64,000 bases of DNA from Streptomyces sp. Sge12 (GCF_002080455.1 NZ_CP020555.1:3224001-3288000), one strand, 5' to 3'. Shown: positions 42,507-51,109, numbered from the stretch's first letter. The notes: a model not told the origin generated them from the sequence alone. Made by a program: numbers and translations.

Positions 42507-43675
42507 CAGAGATGCGTATGGGGGTTTCCCGTCAGTCTCATCGTCTCTCCGTGTCGGGCCGGTCCCTCAAGGGCGCTCCCTTCGGTCGCGTCGCTTCGCG
42601 ATGGCCTTCGGCCACCCTTGACCGACCGTCCCGCCCCGGACATACGAAGACTGCCGGGAAACCCCCAAAGGAACGGGCCGGGGGATCCTTTTCAGGGACG
42701 GGGTGGTCGGAGATGCGCGAGCAGGCCGGGCGCAGGCACGCCCCGAGGCGGGCCCACCCGAAGCCACCTCCCGGGCCGGGGGGCGCAGCAAATCGCTACG
42801 CGCTCCTCACCCCTCAGCGTCTCCAGCCCGTCCTGGGCTGAACATAGGCCGCCCACGACCGTTGGCTCTTCTCACGTCTCAGCGTCCGACGACCGCCTGG
42901 GACTGGGCATAAGCCGCCCACGACCCGCTGGCGCTCCTCGGCCACGCGTCCGGCGACCGTCTCGTGTCGTTGGGAGGGTCTGACGGCCGATCCTTCGGCT
43001 ATTTCGTCGTGGATCCGGGTCAGCGCCGGACCGAGCCCACAAACAGGGGAACATACAGGGGCAATTGGGGCAAACTGTCGGCCTTTTGCGGCATCCACGT
43101 GCCCTGACCCGCATCCACGACGAAATAGCCGCTGTCCCACGCCTTTCCACCCCGGACAGGCGGCAGTCGCAGTCGTCGAGGAGCATCAACGGCCCGTGGG
43201 CGGCCTATGCCCAGCCCAAGGCGGTCTTCGGGCGCATGTCGAGCCTCGAACCGAGCTCGTGGGCGGCCTATGCCCAGCCCAAGGCGGTCGTCGGGCGCGT
43301 GATCGAGGAGCGCCAACGGTCTTGGGCGGCTTATGTTCAACCCAAGACGGGCTGGAGACGCTGAGAGATGAGGAGCGCGTAGCGATTGGCTGCGCTTCCC
43401 CCGACCCGGCAGGCCGCTCGGGATGGGCCCGCCTCGGGGGCGTGCCTGCGCCCGGCCTGCTTGGGCATCTCCGACGTCCCCGTCCCTGAAGGCTGGGACC
43501 GGCCCGTTCCTTTGGGGGTTTCCCGGCAGTCTTCGTATGTCCGGGGCGGGACGGTCGGTCAAGGGTTGAGCGCAGCGAAATCGCGAAGCGACGCGACCGA
43601 AGGGAGCGCCCTTGAGGGACCGGCCCGACACGGAGAGACGATGAGACTGACGGGAAACCCCCATACGCATCTCTG
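42507..43675. repeat. Large near-palindromic element with 96-bp terminal inverted repeats and internal modules
   Basis: Outer arms 42507-42602 and 43580-43675 are identical in inverted orientation (96 bp). After a short non-matching hairpin, a further 67 bp match exactly (42615-42681 versus 43499-43565), and weaker inverted similarity continues inward for about 250 bp. Inside, a module beginning TGGGCGGC(C/T)TATG recurs at 43197, 43260 and 43323 (63-bp period), and in reverse at 42920 and 42855 (65 bp). A 27-bp inner inverted repeat (42997-43023 / 43104-43130, one mismatch) flanks a lower-GC centre. No target-site duplication and no transposase. Short frames inside have poor codon usage, so I treat it as non-coding. 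Confidence 0.85.
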
Positions 43676-43820
43676 ACTACCGGCCCAGTGGCTCCCGCCC
43701 ACCAACGCCACCCCGCACCATCCGACCCCGCCCGGCCACACCCCCGCCCCCCGAAGCCCCCACCCCCGCCCCCGCAAAAAGGCGCTGGCGCGTACGCGTT
43801 GGCGCCGCGAGGATCAGCGG

Positions 43821-44579
43821 ATGATCGTTTCTCATGATGTGGACGGGCCCGTCGATGGGCCCGTCGTTGTCCTGCTGCACTCCTCCGTGTGCGACCGGCG
43901 GATGTGGGAGCCGCAGTGGCGACCCCTGATCGAGGCCGGCTTCCGGGTGGTCCGGCCCGACTTCCGGACCTGCGGGGACTCCCCCGCCGGCACCGTCCCG
44001 TACAGCGATGCGGGTGACGTGCTGGACCTCCTGGACCACCTCGGCGCACCGCGCGCGGCCCTCGTCGGGAGCTCGTACGGCGGCCGGATCGCCCTGCAGA
44101 TCGCCGCGCTGCATCCGGAGCGCGCCTCCTCGCTGCTCCTGCTCTGTCCCGCGCGGCCCGGCCACGAACCGAGTGCGGAGCTCCGCAAGTTCGGGGCGGC
44201 CGAGGACGTCTTCCTGGATGCGGGCGATCTGGCCGGCGCCGCCGAGTTCAATGCCCGCACCTGGCTCGGCCCGGACGCCGACGCCGACACGCACGCCCTC
44301 GTACGGGCCATGCAGCTGCGGAACTTCGAGAACGGACTGGCCGTCACCGAGAGCCACGAGCTGCCCGAGCCCGAGGTGGACCTGGCCGCGATCACCGCTG
44401 CGACGCTGGTCGTCGGTGGGGCGCACGACCTCCTGGACTTCCGCGACATCGCCGCCGAGCTGCCCGACGTGATCCCGGGCGCCGACCGCCTCGAACTGTC
44501 CTGGGCGGGCCACTTCCCCTCGCTGGAGCGCCCCGCGGAAACCACCCGTCTGATGCTGGAGTTCCTGGCGCGCCCCTGA
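43821..44579 (+). CDS. Alpha/beta-fold hydrolase
   Basis: A 252-aa serine hydrolase of the alpha/beta superfamily. Oxyanion strand VVVLLHSSVCDRRMW (about 15-29), nucleophile elbow GSSYGG (Ser about 84), acid in VVGGAHDLLDF (Asp about 204) and catalytic His in SWAGHFPSLERP (about 234). The lid is small and helical. It is similar to 3-oxoadipate-enol-lactonase-like hydrolases, but the substrate cannot be given. It starts with a clean ATG after the inverted-repeat element and ends in a strong terminator. Confidence 0.9.
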   Translation: MIVSHDVDGPVDGPVVVLLHSSVCDRRMWEPQWRPLIEAGFRVVRPDFRTCGDSPAGTVPYSDAGDVLDLLDHLGAPRAALVGSSYGGRIALQIAALHPERASSLLLLCPARPGHEPSAELRKFGAAEDVFLDAGDLAGAAEFNARTWLGPDADADTHALVRAMQLRNFENGLAVTESHELPEPEVDLAAITAATLVVGGAHDLLDFRDIAAELPDVIPGADRLELSWAGHFPSLERPAETTRLMLEFLARP

Positions 44580-44588
44580 CCGTCACCC

Positions 44589-44630
44589 GAAGCCCCCGGG
44601 CGTGTCCGCACGCGGACTCCCGGGGGCTTC
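44589..44630 (+). terminator. Terminator of hydrolase gene
   Basis: Perfect 12-bp outer stem GAAGCCCCCGGG / CCCGGGGGCTTC with an inner GTCCGC / GCGGAC hairpin, 10 bp after the stop. Confidence 0.85.
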
Positions 44631-44651
44631 GCGCTGCCGTCGACGGTTCGC

Positions 44652-44711
44652 TTGAACTTGTTCAAAAAGAGGCCTACAGTCATCCCCGTCAGCAAGTTTG
44701 AACACGTTCAA
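44652..44711 (+). promoter_or_regulatory. Promoter flanked by two TTGAACNNGTTCAA operators
   Basis: Operator 1 TTGAACTTGTTCAA (44652-44665) and operator 2 TTGAACACGTTCAA (44698-44711) are perfect 6-bp-arm palindromes with centres 46 bp apart. The first six bases of operator 1 double as a -35 box (TTGAAC), with TACAGT (44675-44680) as -10 at exactly 17 bp. Operator 2 ends next to the ribosome site of the 44726 gene. This is a classical repressor design; the TetR protein encoded at 45636 is the obvious candidate. Confidence 0.75.
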
Positions 44712-44725
44712 GGGGGCTGGGGTTC

Positions 44726-45130
44726 ATGGACCTCACCGTAGTCACGTACGTCATCTACCTGCTCATCAGCATCGCGCTCACCGTCTGGGTGGCCCGCACC
44801 CTCAGCCGTAACGGGCGCGTCTTCATCGGCGACGTCCTGCACGGCAACGAGAAGCTCGCGGACGCCGTCAACCAGCTCCTCGTGGTCGGCTTCTACCTCG
44901 TGAACATCGGCTTCGTGACCCTCTACCTCCGGTCGAGCGAGGAGATCGAAACCCCCCGCGCCCTCTTCGAGGCCCTCTCGGTCAAGCTCGGCGTCGTCCT
45001 GCTGGTGCTCGGGGTCATGCACCTCGGGAACGTGTGGGCGCTGAACAGGATGCGCCGCCGCGGGATCATGGAGCGCCAGCAGACCCCGCCCGTCGCCCCG
45101 CAGGGGTGGACCGCGCCGGTCGGGGCCTGA
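44726..45130 (+). CDS. Small integral membrane protein
   Basis: 134 aa with three predicted helices (about 5-24, 48-67 and 85-105) and a charged loop RSSEEIETPRALFEALSVKL. Family unknown to me. It opens a three-gene unit with a DCC1-like thiol protein (2-bp gap) and a TetR regulator, preceded by a promoter with two operators. Because the regulator is the last gene, the unit is likely autoregulated. A redox or membrane-stress function is conceivable from the neighbour but is not shown. Confidence 0.78.
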   Translation: MDLTVVTYVIYLLISIALTVWVARTLSRNGRVFIGDVLHGNEKLADAVNQLLVVGFYLVNIGFVTLYLRSSEEIETPRALFEALSVKLGVVLLVLGVMHLGNVWALNRMRRRGIMERQQTPPVAPQGWTAPVGA

Positions 45131-45132
45131 GA

Positions 45133-45624
45133 GTGTCGACCGACGCCGCCACGGCCACCACCACCAGCACCACCGCACCCCCGCCCCCGCCCCCGCCGGC
45201 GCCGGTATCCGCGCCCGTGCGGAGACTGACCGTCCTCTACGACGCCGCCTGCCCGCTCTGCGTGCACATCCGGCACTGGCTGCTCGCGCAGCGGTGGCTG
45301 GTCCCGCTCGCCCTGGTCCCCGCCGCCTCCTGGGAGGCGCAGCGCCGGTTCCCCCGCCTCGACCACGCGTCGACGCTGCGGGAGATCACCGTCATCGGGG
45401 ACTCGGGGCAGATCTGGACGGGGACCGACGCCTTCATCGTCTGCCTGTGGGCGCTGGCCGAACACCGGCCGCGGGCGAACTGGCTGGCCACCGCCGCCGG
45501 GCGGCCCTTCGCCCGGGCGGCGATGTACACGGCCTCCGCCTGGCGGCAGGCCGTGCGTACCGAGGGTCACCCCGAGGCAGTGGAGGGACCGGCCTGTGAC
45601 GACCAGTGCTCCGTCCCCCGATAG
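45133..45624 (+). CDS. DCC1-like (DUF393) thiol-disulfide oxidoreductase-family protein
   Basis: A 163-aa protein of the DUF393/DCC family. After a Thr/Pro-rich N-terminal tail (about 1-30) comes the signature TVLYDAACPLCVHIRHWLL (about 34-52) with D-x-x-C-x-x-C, the thioredoxin-like redox motif, then the family block IWTGTDAFIVCLWAL (about 98-112). Residues about 125-163 are the usual helical end. The GTG start lies 2 bp after the membrane-protein gene. It may handle thiols at the cytoplasmic face; the partner is unknown. Confidence 0.82.
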   Translation: MSTDAATATTTSTTAPPPPPPPAPVSAPVRRLTVLYDAACPLCVHIRHWLLAQRWLVPLALVPAASWEAQRRFPRLDHASTLREITVIGDSGQIWTGTDAFIVCLWALAEHRPRANWLATAAGRPFARAAMYTASAWRQAVRTEGHPEAVEGPACDDQCSVPR

Positions 45625-45635
45625 GCTCATCCACC

Positions 45636-46379
45636 GTGACTGATCAGAAGGCTCCCAAGAGCGAGCAGACCCGCACGCTCATTCTCGAGACCGCGCTCCG
45701 CCTCTTCCAGGAGCGCGGCTTCGACAAGACGACGATGCGGGGTATCGCGAAGGAGGCCGGCGTCTCGGTCGGCAACGCCTACTACTACTTCGAGTCGAAG
45801 GAACACCTGGTCCAGGGGTTCTACGACCGGATCGGCGCCGCCCACCAGGCGGCGGTGCGGCCCATTCTGGACAGCGAGACCGATCTGCAGAAGCGGCTCG
45901 CGGGCGTACTGACGAGCTGGCTGGACATCGCCGCCCCGTACCACGAGTTCGCCTCGCAGTTCTTCAAGAACGCGGCGGACCCCGAGAGCCCGCTCAGCCC
46001 GTTCTCGCCGGAATCGGAGCCGGCGCGTCAGGCCGCGATCGACATCCACCGCGAGGTGCTGGCGGGCGCGAAGACCAAGGTGCCGGCCGAGCTGGCCGAC
46101 GTACTGCCGGAGCTGATGTGGCTCTCGCAGATGGGCCTGGTCCTGTACTGGGTCTTCGACCGCTCCCCGAACAGCGAGAAGACGCGCGGGCTCGCCGAGC
46201 GCGGTGCGCAGCTGACGACGCGGGGCATCGTCCTGGCCCGGTTCCGGGTGCTGCGGCCGCTGGTGCGGGAGGTGCACGAGCTGTTCGCGGACTTCCTGCC
46301 GGGCATGGCGCAGACGGCCACCGCGGGGGCCCGGCGCAAGGCCTCGGCCCCGGACCCGGACCCGGACTCCGCCACCTGA
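45636..46379 (+). CDS. TetR-family transcriptional regulator
   Basis: A 247-aa TetR repressor. The HTH is canonical (RTLILETALRLFQERGFDKT, then TMRGIAKEAGVSVGNAYYYF, about residues 13-52, followed by ESKEHLVQGFYDRIG). The C-terminal ligand domain includes WLDIAAPYHEFASQFFKNAA. The GTG start is 11 bp after the upstream gene. It likely binds the pair of TTGAACNNGTTCAA palindromes at 44652 and 44698 and represses its own operon. The ligand is unknown, but the large helical pocket suggests a hydrophobic or acyl compound. Confidence 0.9.
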   Translation: MTDQKAPKSEQTRTLILETALRLFQERGFDKTTMRGIAKEAGVSVGNAYYYFESKEHLVQGFYDRIGAAHQAAVRPILDSETDLQKRLAGVLTSWLDIAAPYHEFASQFFKNAADPESPLSPFSPESEPARQAAIDIHREVLAGAKTKVPAELADVLPELMWLSQMGLVLYWVFDRSPNSEKTRGLAERGAQLTTRGIVLARFRVLRPLVREVHELFADFLPGMAQTATAGARRKASAPDPDPDSAT

Positions 46380-46403
46380 TCCGGTCTGATCGGCCAGAAA
46401 CCC

Positions 46404-47960
46404 CTACAGCCAGTCGAGCTGCCACAGGCGCCAGACGCCGGTGCCGTCGGAGAGGAACTGGGCTCCGGTGACGTCCTCGCGGGACATCACGTAGTCCTTC
46501 TTCTGCCAGATCGGCACCATCGGCGCCTGCTGGGCGACCAGCTTCTGGAGGTCACGGAAGTCGGAGGCCGCGTCGGACCGTTCCGAGTGGGACTGGGTGC
46601 GGGTGATGAGTTCGTCGACGCGCTTGTCCAAGAAGCCGTTGTTCATGGACGAGTCGGCGCCGACGAGCGGGGCGAGGAAGTTGTCGGCGTCCGGGAAGTC
46701 GGCGATCCAGCCGATGGTGTAGGCGTCGAACTCGCCGGCCGCGTAGGCCTTCTGGAAGTCGCTCCACTGCTCGACGGGCTTGATCGTCACCTGGAAGAGC
46801 CCGGTGGATTCCAGCTGCCGCTTGAGCTCCTCGGCCTCGGGCATGTTCGCGCCGCGCACGTTCACGCCGAGGCCCAGGTGGACGGGGGCGGTGATGCCGG
46901 CGTCCTTGAAGAGCTTCTTGGCGGTGGCTCCGTTGGGCGTCGGGTAGGCGTCGAAGAAGGGCGTGCTGTGTCCGGCGATGCCTGCCGGGACCAGGGAGTA
47001 CAGCGGGGTGACGGTGCCCAGGTGGACCTCGGCGGCCACCTTGGGGCGGTCGAGCACGGCGGCGACGGCCTGCCGGACGGCGAGCGGGGCGGCGGTGGAG
47101 CCGGGGCGGACGTTGAAGACGACGGAACGGATCTCGCTGCCGCCGGACGCCTGGTAGCGGGTGTCCTTCATGCCGGGGTTGAGGCCGGCGAGCACGGTGG
47201 GCGGCATGTCCCGGTGGGCGACCTCGATCTTGTGGGCCTTCCAGGCCTGGTCGAGCTGCTGCGAGTCCTTGAAGTACTTGACGGTGACGGGCGTGTGGGC
47301 GGGCTTGCCCTGGCCCTTGTAGGAGCCGTTGGGCTTGAGCTCGACGCTGGTGCCGGCCTTGTACCCGGCCAGTGTGTACGGGCCGGAGCCGTCGGCCCTG
47401 CCGTCCTCGCGCAGGGCCTTCGCCGGGTACTTGTCCTTGTCGACGATCGAGGCCGCACCCGTCGCGATCTTGAAGGGGAAGGTGGCGTCGCCGGCGGAGA
47501 GGTTGAAGGTGACCGTGCGCCCTTCGGCCTTGACCGACTCCAGGGTGTTGAAGAGGGGGGCCGGACCCTGGTCGGAGTTGATGGCCTTGATCCGGTCGAA
47601 GGAGTGCTTGACGTCCTCGGCGGTGATGGTGCGGCCGCCGGTGAACTTCAGGTCGGAGCGGAGCTCGCACCGGTAGGTGGTGAGCTTCTGGCCGACGAAG
47701 CCGCAGGAGGCGGCGGCGTCCGGTACGGGGGCGTCGGAGCCGGGCTTGATGGTCAGCAGCGACTGGTAGATGTTGCTGAACAGGGCCCAGGAGCCCGCGT
47801 CGTACGCCCCGGCGGGGTCCAGCGAGGAGACGACGTCACTCGTACCGACCCGGACGGCTCCGCGGCCGTTGCCGTCCTCGGGCAGCAACTGCCAGGCGCC
47901 GACACCGGCCACGCCGAGGACCAGCCCGGCCGCGATTACCTTCGAGCGGACAGACCGCAT
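46404..47960 (-). CDS. Extracellular solute-binding protein, family 5 (peptide-type ABC)
   Basis: A 518-aa oligopeptide-type substrate-binding protein. The N-terminus (SKVIAAGLVLGVAGVGAWQL) is a hydrophobic anchor without a lipobox Cys, unlike most relatives. Family 5 features: VGTSDVVSSLDPAGAYDAGS, the FTGGRTITAEDVKHSFDRIK block (about 105-124), PLAVRQAVAAVLDRPKVAAE and WIADFPDADNFLAPLVG near the end. No permease or ATPase gene lies beside it, so it is an orphan that must pair with a distant transporter or serve as a sensor. It converges with the TetR gene. Confidence 0.88.
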   Translation of the reverse strand: MRSVRSKVIAAGLVLGVAGVGAWQLLPEDGNGRGAVRVGTSDVVSSLDPAGAYDAGSWALFSNIYQSLLTIKPGSDAPVPDAAASCGFVGQKLTTYRCELRSDLKFTGGRTITAEDVKHSFDRIKAINSDQGPAPLFNTLESVKAEGRTVTFNLSAGDATFPFKIATGAASIVDKDKYPAKALREDGRADGSGPYTLAGYKAGTSVELKPNGSYKGQGKPAHTPVTVKYFKDSQQLDQAWKAHKIEVAHRDMPPTVLAGLNPGMKDTRYQASGGSEIRSVVFNVRPGSTAAPLAVRQAVAAVLDRPKVAAEVHLGTVTPLYSLVPAGIAGHSTPFFDAYPTPNGATAKKLFKDAGITAPVHLGLGVNVRGANMPEAEELKRQLESTGLFQVTIKPVEQWSDFQKAYAAGEFDAYTIGWIADFPDADNFLAPLVGADSSMNNGFLDKRVDELITRTQSHSERSDAASDFRDLQKLVAQQAPMVPIWQKKDYVMSREDVTGAQFLSDGTGVWRLWQLDWL

Positions 47961-48082
47961 CCCCTGAACCCCACCCCATGACCCGGTGACAGCGACGTGC
48001 TGTCCGATTAACGGTCATCCCATCACGGAATATTGGCGTCCGGAAGGTCGGTCGGAGAGGGCGCTGCGACGCGTGGGGAGGG

Positions 48083-49393
48083 TCAGGCCTGAAACGAGGC
48101 GAGTTCGACGACGGTGATGTCGGACGGCGCGCCCACCCGGACCGGCGGCCCCCAGGCCCCGGCTCCGCGGGACACGTAGAGCTGGGTGTCGCCGTAGCGC
48201 TCCAGCCCGGCGACGGTGGGGTTGGCGAGCTCGGCGAGGTAGTTGCCGGGCCAGAGCTGGCCGCCGTGGGTGTGGCCGGACAGCTGGAGGTCGACGCCGT
48301 GGCGGACGGCGTCATGGATGACGACGGGCTGGTGCGCGAGGAGTACGGCGGCCCGCGCGCGGTCCCGGTCACCGAGGGCCGCGCCGAAGTCGGGGCCCTT
48401 CCCCTCCCGCTCGCCCTGGATGTCGTTGACCCCGGCGAGGTCGAAGTGCGCCAGCTCGCGGCGGGCGTTCTCCAGCGGGGTCAGCCCCAGCTCGCGGACG
48501 TGGTCGATCCACTGCTGGGCCCCGGAGAAGTACTCGTGGTTGCCGGTCACGAAGTACGAGCCGTGGCGGGCGGCGAGCCGGCGCAGCGGCTCCGCGGCGT
48601 GCCCGAGGTCGGGGACGCTGCCGTCGACGAGGTCGCCGACGATGGCGATGAGGTCGGGCTGGGTGCGGTTGACGGTGTCGACGATGCGCTGGGTGTGGGC
48701 GCGGCCGAGCACCGGGCCGAGGTGGACGTCGCTGACGACGGCGATCCGGAAGCCGTGCGCGGCGCGCGGCAATTTGGCGAGGGGGACCTGGACCCGCTTC
48801 ACGCGCGGCCCGCGCAGGACCCCGTGGGCCCCGGCGCCGACCGTCCCGACGGCCACGGCGGCGGCCGCCCCGCCGACCGTCCGGGCGACGAACCGGCGGC
48901 GGGTGAGGCCCCCACCGGTGCCGGACTGCTCGGCGGTGGCGGACTGCTCCTCGGTGGTGGGCTGCTCCTCGGTGGTGGGCAGCTCGGCGGTGACGGTGGC
49001 GGCCGAGGAGGCCCCGGCGGTCGGCACCTCCACGGGCCGGGGCGCGTCGACTTCCGCCCCGGAGGGATCGCGGTGGGCCAGACGGCGGAGCAACAGCGCG
49101 CGGATCGGCTCCGCGACCAGCATCGTCAGGGTCAGGTACAGGAGTACCGCGAGCCAGAGGTACCCGGGCCAGGCGACCGTCTGCTGGAGCCAGAACGGCG
49201 CGCCGGCGCGGCCCGTGGTCAGCGCGGCCACAGAGAGGAGGGGCAGGGCGATGGTCAAGGCCGTGCCGATGCGCCGGGGCAGCCGGCCGGGGGCCGTGGT
49301 GTCGCGGACCAGGCGGATCCAGAGCCAGCGGTGCACCAGGACGAGCAGGGCGCAGACGGCCAGTGCGACGAGGGCGAAGATCAGGATCGTCAT
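48083..49393 (-). CDS. Membrane-anchored metallophosphoesterase
   Basis: A 436-aa protein of the calcineurin-like phosphoesterase family (YaeI/UDP-diacylglucosamine-hydrolase-like subgroup). Four N-terminal helices (to about 110) are followed by a repeat-rich linker (TEEQPTTEEQ). Then comes an internal twin-arginine-type sequence LTRRRFVARTVGGAAAA (about 163-179), and the catalytic domain with DVHLG, GDLVDG, GNHEYF, AHQP and GHTHGGQ metal-binding motifs. The internal RR-plus-helix suggests the phosphoesterase domain lies outside the membrane. It overlaps the small membrane-protein gene upstream by 4 bp. Confidence 0.88.
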   Translation of the reverse strand: MTILIFALVALAVCALLVLVHRWLWIRLVRDTTAPGRLPRRIGTALTIALPLLSVAALTTGRAGAPFWLQQTVAWPGYLWLAVLLYLTLTMLVAEPIRALLLRRLAHRDPSGAEVDAPRPVEVPTAGASSAATVTAELPTTEEQPTTEEQSATAEQSGTGGGLTRRRFVARTVGGAAAAVAVGTVGAGAHGVLRGPRVKRVQVPLAKLPRAAHGFRIAVVSDVHLGPVLGRAHTQRIVDTVNRTQPDLIAIVGDLVDGSVPDLGHAAEPLRRLAARHGSYFVTGNHEYFSGAQQWIDHVRELGLTPLENARRELAHFDLAGVNDIQGEREGKGPDFGAALGDRDRARAAVLLAHQPVVIHDAVRHGVDLQLSGHTHGGQLWPGNYLAELANPTVAGLERYGDTQLYVSRGAGAWGPPVRVGAPSDITVVELASFQA

Positions 49394-49671
49394 GACCGGA
49401 CATCCGTTCCGGCGTCGGCGCGGTCCGCACGTGATTCACGACGCAGGGCCCGGACTCCGCGCAACCCGATCACACCGACCACCGTCCCCAGGAGAAAGGA
49501 CGACACCGCGAGCGTCAGGTGCACCCAGAAGTAGGAAGTGGGATCGCCTGCCGCATCGAAGGCAAGACCACTGCCGTTCTTCCACAGGTTCCGGACGAAA
49601 GACACCCAGATGAACCAGCTCCACACTCCGAACGCGAGCAGGAACCAGGAGGCGGTACGGCTGAGTCTCAT
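49390..49671 (-). CDS. Small two-helix membrane protein (SCO4848-like)
   Basis: 93 aa; two helices (about 7-27 and 48-70) joined by RNLWKNGSGLAFDAAGDPTS, with an Arg/Asp-rich C-terminal tail. It resembles a small membrane protein conserved beside the metallophosphoesterase gene in Streptomyces (locus name from memory). Its TGA overlaps the phosphoesterase ATG (ATGA). The start ATG at 49671 is clear from the conserved MRLSRTASWFLLAFGVW opening. It is divergent from the D-Ala-D-Ala carboxypeptidase. Confidence 0.78.
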   Translation of the reverse strand: MRLSRTASWFLLAFGVWSWFIWVSFVRNLWKNGSGLAFDAAGDPTSYFWVHLTLAVSSFLLGTVVGVIGLRGVRALRRESRADRADAGTDVRS

Positions 49672-49792
49672 GGCTTCAGTATCGGATTCGTCCCCAGGAC
49701 GGACGCGCCGGGGTGGGCTGTCCCGGGGGTGGTTGCCGCGAATGGGCCGGTCCGCGAAGCCATCCAGCTCATCGGGAGGTACTTTCACCTGC

Positions 49793-51034
49793 GTGTCTGC
49801 CAAGACGACCGCGCTGACGGTCCTATCCGCCGCGTTGCTGGTCCCCACCGTGCTGGTGGCTCCCGCACACGCCGCGCCGAGCCCCCCGGCCGACGGAAAG
49901 GGCCGGCCTGCCAAGGCCCCGGCGGCGCCCGCGCCGCCCGTCACGATGTCCACGGTCGGCGGGTCGCTGCTCGGCCAGCCGGGGACCCAGGTGAACCTGC
50001 TGCCGGGCGCGCCCCAGCTCCCGGCGAACCTGACCGGCCGGTCGTGGATCGTGGCGGACGCCGAGTCCGGCGAGGTGCTGGCCTCGCACAACGCGCACTG
50101 GCGGCTGCCCCCGGCCTCGACCATGAAGATGCTCTTCGCGGACACCGTGCTGCCGAGCCTGCCCAAGGACCAGGTCCACCGGGTCACCGACGCGGACATG
50201 GAGGGCGTGGGCCAGGGCAGCAGCCTGGTCGGCGTGAAGGAGGACCACGAGTACTCCGTCCACGACCTGTGGCTGGGGGTCTTCCTGCGGTCGGGGAACG
50301 ACGCCGTGCACGTGCTGGCGGCCATGAACGGCGGCGTCGAGAAGACCGTCAAGGACATGCAGGCCCACGCCGAGGAGTTGCAGGCCCTCGACACGCACGT
50401 GGTGTCCCCGGACGGGTACGACGCGCCGGAGCAGGTGTCGAGCGCCTACGACCTGACGCTGATCGCCCGCTCCGGACTGCAGAAGCAGGACTTCAGGGAG
50501 TACTGCGGCACGGTGAGCGCGAAGTTCCCCGGCCTCCAGGAGGTGGGGAAGCCGCGCGACTACTTCGAGATCCAGAACACCAACCGGCTGATGACCGGCG
50601 CGGGCGGCATCTCCCCCTACAAGGGCATCGCCGGGGTGAAGAACGGCAACACCACCATGGCCGGCTCCACCTTCACCGGCGCCGCGCAGCAGGGCGCCAG
50701 GAAGCTGCTGGTCACGGTGATGAACCCGGACGCGGGCGGTGCGAATTCGGTCTACGAGGAGACCGCCGCGCTCTTCGACTGGGGTTTCTCGGCGGCCGGC
50801 AAGGTCAAGCCGGTGGGTGAGCTGGTGCCGCCGAAGAGCGAGGACACCTCCTCGCACGGCTCGCCGGCCCAGTCGCACGAGAACAACTCGGCGGCCGGCA
50901 AGGGTGCGGGTGGCGGTGCGGGCACCGCGCTGGGCGTGGCGGGTGGCGCGCTGGCCGTGCTGGCGGGCGGTGCGTTCGTGGTCAACCGTCGCTGGCCCCG
51001 CGGTCGCCGCAGTCGGGGCGAGGAGCTGATCTGA
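49793..51034 (+). CDS. D-alanyl-D-alanine carboxypeptidase (PBP, S11 family)
   Basis: Low-molecular-weight penicillin-binding protein that trims the fifth D-Ala of peptidoglycan stem peptides. About 413 aa from GTG: signal peptide (about 1-30, VLSAALLVPTVLVAPAHAA), the active-site S-T-M-K (about 107-110) in PPASTMKMLFADTVL, S-G-N in VFLRSGNDAVHVLA (about 165) and K-N-G (GVKNGNTTMAGST) in place of the usual K-T-G, a variant seen in Streptomyces. The C-terminus has a Ser/His/Gly-rich linker and a membrane anchor (GTALGVAGGALAVLAGGAFV) ending in Arg-rich residues. The start is uncertain; an in-frame ATG lies 51 bp upstream. Confidence 0.9.
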   Translation: MSAKTTALTVLSAALLVPTVLVAPAHAAPSPPADGKGRPAKAPAAPAPPVTMSTVGGSLLGQPGTQVNLLPGAPQLPANLTGRSWIVADAESGEVLASHNAHWRLPPASTMKMLFADTVLPSLPKDQVHRVTDADMEGVGQGSSLVGVKEDHEYSVHDLWLGVFLRSGNDAVHVLAAMNGGVEKTVKDMQAHAEELQALDTHVVSPDGYDAPEQVSSAYDLTLIARSGLQKQDFREYCGTVSAKFPGLQEVGKPRDYFEIQNTNRLMTGAGGISPYKGIAGVKNGNTTMAGSTFTGAAQQGARKLLVTVMNPDAGGANSVYEETAALFDWGFSAAGKVKPVGELVPPKSEDTSSHGSPAQSHENNSAAGKGAGGGAGTALGVAGGALAVLAGGAFVVNRRWPRGRRSRGEELI

Positions 51035-51074
51035 GTCCGCTCGCCCGCCGAGCCGCCCCCCTCTCGCCGTCACC

Positions 51075-51109
51075 ACCGCCCCCGGGCCGCACCAGCGGCC
51101 GGGGGCGGT
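51075..51109 (+). terminator. Terminator of carboxypeptidase gene
   Basis: Stem ACCGCCCCCGG(G)CCGC / GCGGCCGGGGGCGGT with one bulged G, 40 bp after the stop codon. Confidence 0.8.

Noticed and set aside
43065..43364. 99-aa frame with 21-residue WAAYAQPK repeats inside the palindromic element
   Set aside because: The frame is kept among the forward modules, but the reversed modules break it, codons are atypical and no ribosome site is seen. Kept only as an alternative reading of the repeat.
43197..43364. Possible CRISPR-like array of 63-bp units
   Set aside because: Units are adjacent and similar along their whole length rather than repeat-spacer; no cas genes.
43020..43670. 216-aa minus-strand frame in the same element
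   Set aside because: It begins in the inverted arm and has an almost identical start at the other arm; usage of TTT, TTG and CAA codons is unlike real genes here.
42507..43675. Insertion sequence
   Set aside because: Long terminal inverted repeats but no transposase frame and no visible target duplication; at most a non-autonomous element.
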